Positions 35,662 through 43,993 of a stretch of DNA of 64,000 bases are shown one piece after another. The notes below the pieces were generated by a model. The model ran no database searches and was not told where the DNA came from. It saw only the letters and a list, made by a program, of their open reading frames with translations. The DNA is taken from NCBI GenBank assembly GCA_910587455.1, contig CAJULK010000001.1, forward strand, positions 1 through 64,000, written 5' to 3'. The translations under genes were made by a program, and so were the position numbers. Position 1 is the first letter of the stretch; every line of letters begins with the position of its first letter. This DNA comes from an uncultured Christensenellaceae bacterium (GTDB lineage Bacteria; Bacillota; Clostridia; Christensenellales; Pumilibacteraceae).

Positions 35662-35827
35662 CGCTTTGGTGCTTACCGTCTTAACCAGCAAAAAATGCCG
35701 CCGCAGTTAAATTGTCAAGGGTTTGCGCCGTAGGCGACGACGGTTTTATGCCTTACGGGAGATAAATCGTCGCCCTTTACAATTTGACAAGGCGGCGTAT
35801 TCCGTCCCCAGACGGTAAGCACAAGCG
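35662..35827. repeat. Long nested inverted-repeat structure
   Basis: An outer arm CGCTT plus GTGCTTACCGTCT (35662-35681) pairs with AGACGGTAAGCAC plus AAGCG (35810-35827), 18 bp with a 2-nt bulge. Inside it GCCGCC (35697-35702) pairs with GGCGGC (35791-35796), AAATTGT (35709-35715) with ACAATTT (35779-35785), and GGCGACGA (35733-35740) with TCGTCGCC (35767-35774). CCGTAGGC (35728) can alternatively pair with GCCTTACGG (35750). The nesting is too regular for chance. It may be a single-strand origin, a packaging signal or a structured RNA leader of the recombinase gene. Confidence 0.75.
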
Positions 35828-35850
35828 AGTAACAAAACTACTTAATTCTT

Positions 35851-35910
35851 AAAAAAATTGCCGTATTGCTTTATCGGGTATTATACCACAATAAGAATAC
35901 GGCGTTTTTT
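35851..35910. terminator. Bidirectional terminator-like hairpin
   Basis: GCCGTATT (35860-35867) pairs with AATACGGC (35896-35903). A run of seven A precedes it and six T (35905-35910) follow it. It would separate the MerR gene (ending 35959, minus strand) from the structure upstream of the recombinase. Confidence 0.65.
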
Positions 35911-35958
35911 GTTATGTTATCTGAAAGTTACTTATTTTGTCGAATGTTGAATAAAAAA

Positions 35959-36744
35959 TTACAATTCTTTTACTAAAATTTGTATTTGATAGTTCCATTG
36001 CAAAATACCCGACAAAACAATTAAGTGCACTGTAAATTCGGGAATAATATTGTATTGTGTTTTTGCAGAATCAAGCAATGTTTTTAATATTTGCTCACGA
36101 GTTTCTTCCGTACAGTCGGCACATAAGTATTCACCTTTCGGCAAGATATTTAAGCCGTTTATTTTTTTATATTTTGTACATACCGCAAATAAGCGTGATA
36201 TTCCGCCTTTTTCATAGATGCCTGCTAAATCTTCAAAAGCAAAATTGCTTTTATCGTTTTCGCCTATTTGGTCGTAATAATGGCTGTGATAGTCCCAAAG
36301 ATTATTCAAAGTAGGTTGTTCCATTGTATCGGAAAGCAATATAACTCTTTGCGGAAAAGTTTTTATAAATAAGTTGCTCGGTGGATTTTCGCCTTGCAGC
36401 TTGCTTTCATAAAATTTTCTTGCACGTTGTATCTTTGCTTTTGAATATTCGAGTTCGGCGATTTTACTTTCAGCGTTCATTTCGGCTTGCTTTAATAATT
36501 TAATGATTTTATCAAAGTCGCTATACTCTAAAATTTCTTTAATCTCGGCAAGCGTTAAGTCCATACACTGTAATGCTTTTATTGTATTTAGGCGCACGAC
36601 CTCTTGTACAGAATAATAGCGGTAGCCCGTCCATTTGTCTGTTTTGTACGGTTTAACCAAATTTATGCGGTCATAATGACGTAAAGTTTCGGTTGTCATA
36701 TCAACCATTTTGGCAGTTTGACTTATCGTAAAAAATTTTTCCAT
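35959..36744 (-). CDS. MerR-family regulator with GyrI-like effector domain
   Basis: 261 residues. The N-terminal winged helix (FFTISQTAKMVDMTTETLRHYDRINLVKP) is typical of MerR/BmrR/TipA proteins, a coiled-coil dimerisation helix (~75-120) follows, and the C-terminal ~140 residues resemble a GyrI/BmrR ligand-binding domain. Such proteins activate promoters with overlong 19-bp spacers, and exactly such a promoter with a central dyad lies between this gene and the divergent lipoprotein gene. Ligand unknown. This part of the element is visibly more AT-rich than the flanks. Confidence 0.9.
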   Translation of the reverse strand: MEKFFTISQTAKMVDMTTETLRHYDRINLVKPYKTDKWTGYRYYSVQEVVRLNTIKALQCMDLTLAEIKEILEYSDFDKIIKLLKQAEMNAESKIAELEYSKAKIQRARKFYESKLQGENPPSNLFIKTFPQRVILLSDTMEQPTLNNLWDYHSHYYDQIGENDKSNFAFEDLAGIYEKGGISRLFAVCTKYKKINGLNILPKGEYLCADCTEETREQILKTLLDSAKTQYNIIPEFTVHLIVLSGILQWNYQIQILVKEL

Positions 36745-36761
36745 AAATCGCGTTTAACCTC

Positions 36762-36792
36762 TTGACTTTTGTGTTACACAAAGGTTTATACT
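36762..36792 (+). promoter_or_regulatory. MerR-type promoter with 19-bp spacer and dyad
   Basis: TTGACT (36762-36767) and TATACT (36787-36792) are 19 bp apart. The spacer begins with the perfect dyad TTTGTG-TTA-CACAAA (36768-36782). MerR-family activators untwist such promoters. It drives the lipoprotein gene at 36849, and the dyad also covers the region upstream of merR. Confidence 0.85.
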
Positions 36793-36848
36793 CATTATAA
36801 CAATGACAAATCAGTTTGTCAAATAACCAAAAGCAAGGAGATTTTATT

Positions 36849-37511
36849 ATGAAAAAACTTTTATCTTTACTGTGTGTGGCAATAGTCAGTTTAACGCTTT
36901 TTGCATTTACGGGTTGTTCAAACGACGATACATTTACGGCAAAGTCATATACTTCGGGCGAAAACGTAATAGAAAGCGTTTCTATTGACATTTCTGATAG
37001 ACAAATAGACATAGGTGTTTCGGACGATGAACAAGTGCATATTGAATATTTTGACGGTGAAAAAGAGTATTTCGATATAATAGTATCGGAACATAATGCA
37101 CTGTCAGTCAAGTTGGAATTTAACAAAGAGTGGACTGATTTTATAGGTTCAAAGGCAGCAGCCGAATATAGAAAAATTACAGTCAAATTACCAACAACAG
37201 TTACTATGCTTTCGGTCAATACAACAAATGAAAGAATAAAGGTTGAACAGCTAACCATTGCAGACAGTATTACTATTACAAATAATGGCGGTAATATTGA
37301 GTTTAATAAAATTACTGTCGGCAATGCGTTAAGCCTCAATACCAAAAATGGCAATATAACGGGTTCGGTTATCGGTGGCTGGGACGATTTTTCAATAAAG
37401 AGTACAATTAAAAAAGGCAATAGTAATTTACCTGCGGAAAAGAACGGCGGCGAAAAGTCTTTGAATACTAATTGTAATAATGGGGATATAAATATTGAGT
37501 TTGTAAAATAA
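36849..37511 (+). CDS. Lipoprotein with DUF4097-like beta domain
   Basis: 220 residues from ATG 36849, which follows AAGGAG by 8 nt. The signal ends in FAFTGC, so it is a surface lipoprotein. The remainder is repetitive beta structure with rungs such as NTTNERIKVEQLTIADSI and NNGGNIEFNKITV, resembling the DUF4097/putative auto-adhesin beta-helix. It is controlled by the adjacent MerR-type promoter. Function unknown; envelope-stress or sensing roles have been suggested for DUF4097 proteins. Confidence 0.8.
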   Translation: MKKLLSLLCVAIVSLTLFAFTGCSNDDTFTAKSYTSGENVIESVSIDISDRQIDIGVSDDEQVHIEYFDGEKEYFDIIVSEHNALSVKLEFNKEWTDFIGSKAAAEYRKITVKLPTTVTMLSVNTTNERIKVEQLTIADSITITNNGGNIEFNKITVGNALSLNTKNGNITGSVIGGWDDFSIKSTIKKGNSNLPAEKNGGEKSLNTNCNNGDINIEFVK

Positions 37512-37515
37512 AAAT

Positions 37516-37692
37516 ATGAGTGAGAAAGAAAACGAATTCAAATCTATATATTATGCCTGTTGTCCTTATTGTAAAACTGTGCTTGTGCAAGCACAAAATG
37601 GTATGGACGGTTATATTAAATGTCCGAAATGTAATAAATATATACACGTTATTATTCGTAATGATACAGTAACAATTAAAACGAAATCATAA
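37516..37692 (+). CDS. 58-residue zinc-ribbon protein
   Basis: A short ORF starting 4 nt after the lipoprotein stop. It contains CCPYC and CPKC about 20 residues apart, a four-Cys zinc ribbon (A-C-C-P-Y-C ... K-C-P-K-C-N-K-Y-I). Co-transcribed with the MerR-controlled lipoprotein and closed by the terminator at 37696. Function unknown. Confidence 0.65.
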   Translation: MSEKENEFKSIYYACCPYCKTVLVQAQNGMDGYIKCPKCNKYIHVIIRNDTVTIKTKS

Positions 37693-37695
37693 CAC

Positions 37696-37723
37696 AGAAC
37701 GCTCGTCAACGGGCGTTCTTTTT
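37696..37723 (+). terminator. Terminator of the MerR-controlled genes
   Basis: AGAACGC (37696-37702) pairs with GCGTTCT (37713-37719), followed by a T run. Confidence 0.8.
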
Positions 37724-37967
37724 CTATATAAAAAGACTTAAAGCGACAAAGGCTTTTATTTTGTACTTTCACAATTTTGCTATGCTGTGCATAGGCGCAT
37801 TTTCTGCATTTGCATAGGCTTTTTCTATATGGGAAACTGTCGCGCCCGAACGTAATAAAAAACTGTTTTAGAGTTGAAATCTGAAAAAAGATAAGAACCG
37901 AAACGGAGCAATACCGCCTCAATAGGGTTGCTTTCGTTCGGTCTTTTTTCTTTTATACGTTATTGCA

Positions 37968-38002
37968 CCCCGTCGGCGTATTGCACGCTGTCGGGGCTTT
38001 TT
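37968..38002 (+). terminator. Terminator-like hairpin before the sigma-like gene
   Basis: CCCCG (37968-37972) pairs with CGGGG (37992-37996), with inner GCGT/ACGC pairs and a T run at 37998-38002. It may insulate the next operon or act as an attenuator. Confidence 0.6.
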
Positions 38003-38069
38003 CTATATACGGCGAAAACTGCCGATAGCGATTTTTCAAAACAAAAAATCAAAATCGGGAGTTTTCAAA

Positions 38070-38468
38070 ATGCAAAAAATCAAATACGAATTTGCGGACG
38101 GCACAACAAGCGAAATCGAGGTTACAGACGAGATTTACGCCCTACACGAACAATTAGCGAACGAGGAAAAGCGCAACAATAAGCGCGAAACGCGGCGGCA
38201 CACTTCATTGTATTACTTTACGGATATGGGGATAGATTTTTCCGACGAAAACGCCGCCGATCCGTTTACTGCGCTTATCCGGCGCGACGACGAGGAGCGA
38301 ATACATAAAGCAATGGAAAAACTGTCAAACAAGCAACGGGCATTGTTGGAAAAGGTCTTTAATCAGAATATGAGTTTACGCGAAATCGCACGGCAAACGG
38401 GCGTATCACATCAAGCACTTTCAAAGCAAATAGCCGTGATTTACAAAAAGTTAAAAAAATTTTTATAA
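38070..38468 (+). CDS. Sigma-70 region-4-like helix-turn-helix protein
   Basis: 132 residues. The C-terminal 75 residues (ALLEKVFNQNMSLREIARQTGVSHQALSKQ) form a sigma region 4-type HTH; the N-terminal half (KIKYEFADGTTSEIEVTDEIYALHEQ) is of the kind seen in small regulators of Firmicute conjugative elements. There is no region 2, so it cannot be a complete sigma factor. It heads the run of plus-strand genes to 46371 and probably regulates element transcription. Confidence 0.75.
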   Translation: MQKIKYEFADGTTSEIEVTDEIYALHEQLANEEKRNNKRETRRHTSLYYFTDMGIDFSDENAADPFTALIRRDDEERIHKAMEKLSNKQRALLEKVFNQNMSLREIARQTGVSHQALSKQIAVIYKKLKKFL

Positions 38469-38503
38469 AAAAGGTTGCCACTCTGCCATTTTCGTGGGTA
38501 TAG

Positions 38504-38529
38504 GTAGAGGCGCAAAAACCGCCTACTAC
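38504..38529 (+). promoter_or_regulatory. Leader hairpin before the small HTH-like gene
   Basis: GTAGAGGCG (38504-38512) pairs with CGCCT-a-CTAC (38520-38529), 9 bp with one bulge, loop rich in A, without a T run. It lies 20 bp before the 38549 start codon and could affect translation or mRNA processing. Confidence 0.4.
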
Positions 38530-38548
38530 TGAACGGGAGCGTGGAAAA

Positions 38549-38785
38549 ATGAAAATCAAAAAAGAGTTACTGCAAGCCTTTTTAGACAAGTACGGCATAA
38601 CTGCGGCACTACTGGCGCGGGATATGCACGTTGACGAAAAAGAGATTAAAACGCTGTTAGAGGGCGGCGCGGTAAACGAGGAAACGGCGCGAAAGTTTAT
38701 TTATTATTTCGGCGCGGACGAGGCTGTGAAAATGATAGACTGGGCGGCAATCGGCAAACAAAAACCGAAAATCGACGAGGGGTAA
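38549..38785 (+). CDS. Small HTH-like protein
   Basis: 78 residues starting 10 nt after GGGAG. The pattern FLDKYGITAALLARDMHVDEKEIKTLLEGG resembles a Cro/XRE-type DNA-binding helix pair, but the fold is only suggested. Two bp separate it from the next gene, so the operon is tight. Confidence 0.55.
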   Translation: MKIKKELLQAFLDKYGITAALLARDMHVDEKEIKTLLEGGAVNEETARKFIYYFGADEAVKMIDWAAIGKQKPKIDEG

Positions 38786-38787
38786 AT

Positions 38788-39024
38788 ATGGCAAACGACC
38801 TTTTTCAAAAAGTAGCGTATATCGGCTTATTGCAACCCGACGGCACAATGATGTTAAATGTTCCCCTTTATGTCAAAGTGAGTGAGTTGAACAAAAGCGG
38901 TATGACGGAAACACAAGAAAAAGTAATCAGCCGAATATCCGAAATTATGATTAAACGGTATGAAAAGCAATTAAGCGAGTATTTTGCAAGCCTCAAAGAA
39001 AAATCTAAAAAGGAGCAACTATGA
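38788..39024 (+). CDS. Small element protein, unknown
   Basis: 78 residues with a GAGGGG ribosome site inside the previous gene. A beta-rich N-terminal half (YIGLLQPDGTMMLNVPLYVKVSEL) and a helical, Lys-rich C-terminal half. There is no membrane segment, so it is not an obvious coat protein. Its stop overlaps the next start by 4 bp (ATGA). Confidence 0.6.
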   Translation: MANDLFQKVAYIGLLQPDGTMMLNVPLYVKVSELNKSGMTETQEKVISRISEIMIKRYEKQLSEYFASLKEKSKKEQL

Positions 39025-40334
39025 AAGCAATAAAAACAATAGCAAATTGCTGTTTGGTGTTCATAACCGTGATTGCCGTTTGCGTTATCATTGCGTTTGT
39101 GTACTACCACTATTTTGTTCACGACATAACGACGGGAACAAACTATATCGACAATCAAATCGGGCTGGATATAAAGAAAGCGGACGAGTTGACGGACGAG
39201 GAAAAAGACGAGTTCGAGGAACGCTATTTTATGGAAGCGAATTTTTACAGCAATGCGAAAAACAACGGCATAGCGTTGCAAGAAATGAAACTCAACTACT
39301 TTACGGACTACAAGTTACTGTCAACGAGTTACCGCTCAACGGGTATGCAGTTTTTAGGCGATTTGAAACAAGAAGATTTACAACTTGTCGAAACTACCGA
39401 AGAACAAGCAAACCGCGACGAGCCGAAAAACTTTACTTACTACGACACCACGAACGGGATAAACTGGGACGGCGGCAAACTCCGTACCCAACTAAACCGC
39501 GAAACGGCGTTTGTAATAAGCATTGACGGCAAGCCTTATCAGATACAGTTAGATAAAACTTACGACTGGACTACTTACGAGCGGCAATGGTACACGTTGT
39601 GGATATGGAATAAGCCGACAAAGCACGTTTGGCTGTACAACTATTTGGACGTGTTTGCTGACTGTATGCAAGCAATACGTTCCAACAGTGCGGGCTACGG
39701 CGACTATTATATCACGGTTGATTTAAGCGAATATTTTACCATTCGGGAGTTCGACGCCGACAGCGGCAAATTCAAAGAGGACGACGTAACCGATATTATA
39801 AAATCGTATTCGGTGCTGAAATTCCACTACGACGAGAACGGAGCGCGTAACAGTTCGCAGTCAATGTTTAAGTGTATAGACTGTAACCCGAAATACGATA
39901 TATCCGACGAGCAAATAGACACTACCTATTGGCAAGAAAGAATGACATACACGTTGACCGACACAAGCAAGTTGAACGGCGCGGACTTATTCACTTATAG
40001 GTATAGCGAAGTTTACGACGGCTATTTTCTTTCCCTCTCTATGGACGGTAAAAAACTGTTTGCGGATATGCCACGCGCAAAAGTAAATATAACGCTGGAC
40101 TTACAGTCGGAGTATTTAGCGGAAAAGGAAATAAAGATTGTCGGACTTGATTATAACGCTTTCGACGGGCTGGAAATCGACACTCTGACAATTAAGGGCA
40201 ATGCCCGAACGCTCTATTTGCTGGATAAATCGCTGAACGATACGCAGTTAAAAACACTAAAACATAGTCGCGGCATTGTGCTGGACGGCTTGCAAAACGC
40301 TATTAACAACGAATATTACGAGGTGCTTATATGA
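39021..40334 (+). CDS. N-terminally anchored surface protein, unknown
   Basis: 437 residues. One membrane helix (~9-30; CCLVFITVIAVCVIIAFVYY) with a short cytoplasmic end, then ~400 residues outside the cell, rich in Tyr, Asp and Asn. No enzyme motif is visible. ATGA overlaps on both sides tie it to its neighbours. In a filamentous-phage reading it would be a virion-tip or assembly protein; in a conjugation reading a surface contact protein. Both are inferences. Confidence 0.65.
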   Translation: MKAIKTIANCCLVFITVIAVCVIIAFVYYHYFVHDITTGTNYIDNQIGLDIKKADELTDEEKDEFEERYFMEANFYSNAKNNGIALQEMKLNYFTDYKLLSTSYRSTGMQFLGDLKQEDLQLVETTEEQANRDEPKNFTYYDTTNGINWDGGKLRTQLNRETAFVISIDGKPYQIQLDKTYDWTTYERQWYTLWIWNKPTKHVWLYNYLDVFADCMQAIRSNSAGYGDYYITVDLSEYFTIREFDADSGKFKEDDVTDIIKSYSVLKFHYDENGARNSSQSMFKCIDCNPKYDISDEQIDTTYWQERMTYTLTDTSKLNGADLFTYRYSEVYDGYFLSLSMDGKKLFADMPRAKVNITLDLQSEYLAEKEIKIVGLDYNAFDGLEIDTLTIKGNARTLYLLDKSLNDTQLKTLKHSRGIVLDGLQNAINNEYYEVLI

Positions 40335-40858
40335 AAAAAATCATAGGTATGGTGCTGTTATATTTAATCGCGTTTGTGTTGATCGTCGTCGGCGTGTTTT
40401 GTGGGATTCGGTTGTATAAGGAAATCAAGGCTGAAAGTTATATAAACGGCTCTATTGATATTAGCAACCGATTCACGCAAGAAAGTTTTAATTATTCGAG
40501 TACAAGCGTTGTATTCTATCACGATTTATACGACGACACCGACACATACGCATTTGAAAAAGACTTACTCAAAGTAGAAAATTTTGACGGCAAGACAAAG
40601 ACTTATAAAGTCGTACTCAACGACTACGTTCTGCTGAATTGCGAAATAAACGCTGGCTCGGTATTCGCAACGGTGGATATGGACTTTTACGACACGAACG
40701 GTCAAATAGTAAACAGCGCGGTTATGAAAATATCAGTCAAATTTTTGAGCAACAAAACCACGCTAACGCTTGCAACGACTGGCAAGGAAAACGCGAGTTT
40801 TCTCGAACAGTATTTTGCCGACAACGGCATACGGCTGCAAATAATCGAAATCTTATAA
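40331..40858 (+). CDS. Single-pass membrane protein, unknown
   Basis: 175 residues with one N-terminal membrane helix (IGMVLLYLIAFVLIVVGVFCG) and a ~140-residue outer domain predicted to be beta-rich. It starts inside the stop of the previous gene (ATGA) and is followed after 10 bp by the 726-residue anchored protein. Same topology as both neighbours. Confidence 0.65.
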   Translation: MKKIIGMVLLYLIAFVLIVVGVFCGIRLYKEIKAESYINGSIDISNRFTQESFNYSSTSVVFYHDLYDDTDTYAFEKDLLKVENFDGKTKTYKVVLNDYVLLNCEINAGSVFATVDMDFYDTNGQIVNSAVMKISVKFLSNKTTLTLATTGKENASFLEQYFADNGIRLQIIEIL

Positions 40859-40868
40859 GGAGCGAACA

Positions 40869-43049
40869 ATGTCAACGACGAAAAAAGTATTAACTATCAT
40901 TTTCAGTATTCTCATAATCGGGGTGTTCGCCTTTCTGCTGACTTGGGGCATTATAAACTGGTCGAAAGTCAAGGACGGAATGGCTGGCAACGGACTTTAT
41001 ACGCAAGACGACGTGCAAAACGCATACGAGGACGGCTATTCTACCGCCCTCACGGATAAAGAGGAATACGACAAACTAATCAACAGTTACCGCGACACGA
41101 TAACTACGCAAAACGATTTAATATCGCAGTACACCAGCGAGGCAACCGCCCTCAATAATTCTATAAAGGACTATCAAGGGCAAGTCGCCACGTTGAACGA
41201 ACAAAAAACCGCACTCGAAACGCAAATAGATACGCTCAATACGATAAAGGCAAGCAACGAGGCGACAATATCCGAACTTAACGGGCAGATCGCCGCGCTG
41301 TCAAATCAAATTTTATCGCTACAAGCGAATAAGGACGAGAACGAACGGCAGATTACCGCGCTTACGGAGCAAATAACCAACTTGCAAAATCTCAATGCAC
41401 AACTGCAAGAAAACAACGCTTTGAACACAAGAACGATTGACGGACTGAACGCGCAAATTGCAAGTCTGAATAATCAAATTGCCGATTTAACTTTACAATC
41501 GCAAAACAATTCGTCCGTCGTCAATGCGTTGAACGTAAAAATAGCGGAATTGCAAAAGTCCGTAAGTTATTACGAGCAATACCTTTCAACGCTGGAAAGC
41601 GGCGAACAAGTAGTCGCTACATTCGAGTTTGACGGGAGCGTTTACAACATTCAAGTAGTAAACAAGCATAGCCTTTTGACGGTTACAACGCCGACCTCTA
41701 CCGCCTACGTTATTTTCAACGGCTGGACGGTTGACGGCGAGCCGATAGACCTTGCCACTTACCGCATAACGCAGAACACAAAAATTGTTGCCGATATTAC
41801 GCATAAATACGAGGTCAATTTTATGGTTGACGGCGAAAATCACCATAGCCAAATCGTAGTGAAAGACAGCAAGCCGACAATACCCGTAAACCCGACTAAA
41901 AACGGCTATGTGTTCGACGGCTGGACTACTGACGGCAACAATGTTGTAAATCTTACGAATTACACCGTTACGCAAAACGTAACATTCACGGCGAAATTCA
42001 CAAAACTGTATTCCGTTGTGTTTAAGTACGAGGATACCACGCTGAAAACTGAAACCGTAAAAAGCGGCAACTATGCAACCGCGCCCGATACGGCAAGCAC
42101 GGCGTACAAAGTATTTAACGGCTGGAAAGTAAACGGCGTTGCGGCGAACGTGAACGAATACCGCATTACTGCCGATACCGTATTTGTTGCGGATATTACC
42201 TATAAATACGACGTGAAATTTATTGCGGACGGCAAAACGCACAATACGCAAATAGTCGAAAAGCACGGCAAGCCTACCGTTCCGAGCAACCCGACAAAAG
42301 CAAATTATGTGTTCGTCGGCTGGTCTATCGACGGCGAAAATACTATTGATGTAAGTAAGTATATGATTGTCGATAACGTAACATTTACGGCAATATTCCG
42401 CGTGGATAAATTCACGGTTACGTTCAAAAACGGCAATACGACGGTTGCAACGCAAGAGGTACAGAACGGCGGCTATGCAAATAAACCTATTTTCGATACC
42501 GATACTTTTGTAGGCTGGACGGTTGACGGAAAAACGGTTGTAAATCTCGCCACTTACAAGATTACCGCAACAACGACATTTACGGCAAAATTCGGAACGT
42601 GGACGGCAGTCGGCGACAGCGCATATTACGCTTACGGCGATAGCACAATGAACAAAACCGAAGTCGAGGTACGCGGTCTGAAAGTAGGCGATAAATTCAA
42701 AATAGGCGTCAACTTTATGCAAGCGAATATCGAAGATACGGGCAACAACAGTTACTGGTACAATTCTGCTACGAGCAACGGCTGTTACGGTTGGCAGTAT
42801 TACGGCGAATGGATTGCATTAGACGAATACGGCAACCTTACGGGTGCTTTCGATTACGGCGACGATTTGATTTTGACAAATACAGAGCCGCATACTTCTA
42901 CGCTTGGAGTTGTGGACTATGAAACGGAAAACACCTTTACTATAACTGTGTCGTGCAAAAAAGACGGTATTTTAACAATCGAATGGACGGACGATGCAGG
43001 CTTTTATATCGAAACTATGATGTTGTGGCAGTTATACGTTTTGAAATAA
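40869..43049 (+). CDS. Anchored coiled-coil protein with InlB-type repeats
   Basis: 726 residues behind AAGGAG. One membrane helix (~8-30), a long coiled coil (~70-245; heptad-like NSIKDYQGQVATLNEQ, ISELNGQIAALSNQ, NAQIASLNNQIADL), four or five InlB/Listeria-Bacteroides repeats (~250-585; FNGWTVDGEP, FDGWTTDGNN, FVGWSIDGEN, FVGWTVDGK) and a C-terminal beta domain (~590-726) ending DAGFYIETMMLWQLYVLK. The rod plus repeats suggests a fibre that reaches from the membrane and binds a partner or receptor: an adsorption (pIII-like) protein or conjugative adhesin. No LPXTG anchor is present. Confidence 0.75.
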   Translation: MSTTKKVLTIIFSILIIGVFAFLLTWGIINWSKVKDGMAGNGLYTQDDVQNAYEDGYSTALTDKEEYDKLINSYRDTITTQNDLISQYTSEATALNNSIKDYQGQVATLNEQKTALETQIDTLNTIKASNEATISELNGQIAALSNQILSLQANKDENERQITALTEQITNLQNLNAQLQENNALNTRTIDGLNAQIASLNNQIADLTLQSQNNSSVVNALNVKIAELQKSVSYYEQYLSTLESGEQVVATFEFDGSVYNIQVVNKHSLLTVTTPTSTAYVIFNGWTVDGEPIDLATYRITQNTKIVADITHKYEVNFMVDGENHHSQIVVKDSKPTIPVNPTKNGYVFDGWTTDGNNVVNLTNYTVTQNVTFTAKFTKLYSVVFKYEDTTLKTETVKSGNYATAPDTASTAYKVFNGWKVNGVAANVNEYRITADTVFVADITYKYDVKFIADGKTHNTQIVEKHGKPTVPSNPTKANYVFVGWSIDGENTIDVSKYMIVDNVTFTAIFRVDKFTVTFKNGNTTVATQEVQNGGYANKPIFDTDTFVGWTVDGKTVVNLATYKITATTTFTAKFGTWTAVGDSAYYAYGDSTMNKTEVEVRGLKVGDKFKIGVNFMQANIEDTGNNSYWYNSATSNGCYGWQYYGEWIALDEYGNLTGAFDYGDDLILTNTEPHTSTLGVVDYETENTFTITVSCKKDGILTIEWTDDAGFYIETMMLWQLYVLK

Positions 43050-43108
43050 GCAACGAAATTACAACTTAATCATAACGCTTGGGGTAAGCGCAAAAAGCCC
43101 CACCAGTA

Positions 43109-43148
43109 GCCGCCGAAAATTACGGTGCGCAACGTGAACGTAAGCGGC
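43109..43148 (+). repeat. Bulged hairpin between the fibre gene and the 122-residue gene
   Basis: GCCGC (43109-43113) and TTACG (43120-43124) pair with CGTAA (43139-43143) and GCGGC (43144-43148), a 10-bp helix with a 6-nt bulge and no T run. An adjacent GGGG/CCCC pair (43081-43101) may form a second stem. Candidate packaging or strand-initiation signal, or a leader structure for the next gene. Confidence 0.5.
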
Positions 43149-43176
43149 ACAAAATAAACCTCATAAGGAGCAAAAA

Positions 43177-43545
43177 ATGGAAAACTTAAACAAGGTAGTC
43201 AAGGAAATCAAGATTGTGGCAAAGCCCTCGAAACGCGGCGGCAAAAATCATTTTGTCCGTGTTGAACTCATAAACGGGCGTTCCGCAGATGTATGGTGCG
43301 ATAAAGAGGTCGTCGAACTTATCCAGACTTGTACGGAATTGGGCGTTGAGCCTTTCAAGAGTTTTGCGCTCGAAAAACGTACCAGCGAAAAGAACGGCGC
43401 GGAGTATATCGCGGTCGTACTTAAAATGTTTAACGACGACGAATACTTTTACTTTCTGCCCCGCGCTACGAATACCATTGTGGAATTGCTTATTGCAAAA
43501 GCCGCAAAAGACGAGGCGGAAAAGCCCGCCGCAAAAAAGGCGTAA
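43177..43545 (+). CDS. 122-residue protein, candidate ssDNA-binding protein
   Basis: Starts 7 nt after AAGGAG. A beta-rich body (KEIKIVAKPSKRGGKNHFVRVELINGRSADVW, FALEKRTSEKNGAEYIAVVLKMF) with basic patches and aromatic residues, then an Ala/Lys tail. The size, strand pattern and position between a fibre-like gene and the ATPase recall the gene V proteins of filamentous phages, but there is no recognised motif, so this is a guess. Confidence 0.5.
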   Translation: MENLNKVVKEIKIVAKPSKRGGKNHFVRVELINGRSADVWCDKEVVELIQTCTELGVEPFKSFALEKRTSEKNGAEYIAVVLKMFNDDEYFYFLPRATNTIVELLIAKAAKDEAEKPAAKKA

Positions 43546-43548
43546 TCT

Positions 43549-43980
43549 ATGGCAAACCCGAAAATACCGCAAGGCTATCAAGGCACATACGGAACAGCCG
43601 CAGACGGCGCGCCCGTCCTCATTATGGTGTCGCGTTCCGACAGCATAGCCGAAAACAAAACCACTAAAAAGGAGCAATCAAAGCCTATGGCAAACAACAA
43701 ACCCAACACCGAGCAAATGTCTATGACAGACGAGCCGCAAACGCAAAAATATGTACCCTATACCACCGAAGAAAAACGCGAATACGCAAAGCAGTTTACC
43801 GCCCGCGAAAAAGCCTCTTACCGTAAAGGTCAACAGAGTGCATACGGGCATATGGGAAATATCGGCAAGCGCAATTCTATGTATATTTATAACAATTTGA
43901 AAAACGACGGGGCAACGCCGCCCGTGCCGCCTCCCGCCGAAAAGCCCAACGGCAACCGCAAAAATTCGGGCAATAAATAA
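43549..43980 (+). CDS. Hydrophilic 143-residue protein, unknown
   Basis: Starts 3 nt after the previous stop. Gln/Asn/Lys-rich and probably disordered (KNGATPPVPPPAEKPNGNRK-type tail). There is no membrane helix. An internal ATG preceded by AAGGAG (43670s; MANNKPNTEQ) could start a shorter 98-residue form. It is followed by a terminator. Confidence 0.55.
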   Translation: MANPKIPQGYQGTYGTAADGAPVLIMVSRSDSIAENKTTKKEQSKPMANNKPNTEQMSMTDEPQTQKYVPYTTEEKREYAKQFTAREKASYRKGQQSAYGHMGNIGKRNSMYIYNNLKNDGATPPVPPPAEKPNGNRKNSGNK

Positions 43981-43993
43981 TTAAATCTTACGA

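Larger units (their letters stand above)
35600..35958. other. Gene-less region with nested inverted repeats and a terminator
   Basis: There is no ORF between the recombinase and MerR genes. The region is filled by the 35662-35827 nested repeat structure and the hairpin at 35851-35910, described separately. Confidence 0.8.
37693..38069. other. Gene-less region with several hairpins
   Basis: No ORF here looks real. There are three T-tailed hairpins (37696-37723, ~37888-37951, 37968-38002) and a further short repeat region near 37780-37822. Three copies of TTTTTCTATAT occur at about 37719, 37812 and 37998. The region separates the MerR module from the replication/morphogenesis-like module. Confidence 0.6.

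Noticed and set aside
37928..38182. 84-codon ORF before the sigma-like gene
   Set aside because: Overlaps the T-tailed hairpins and the start of the 38070 gene in another frame; composition is not protein-like.
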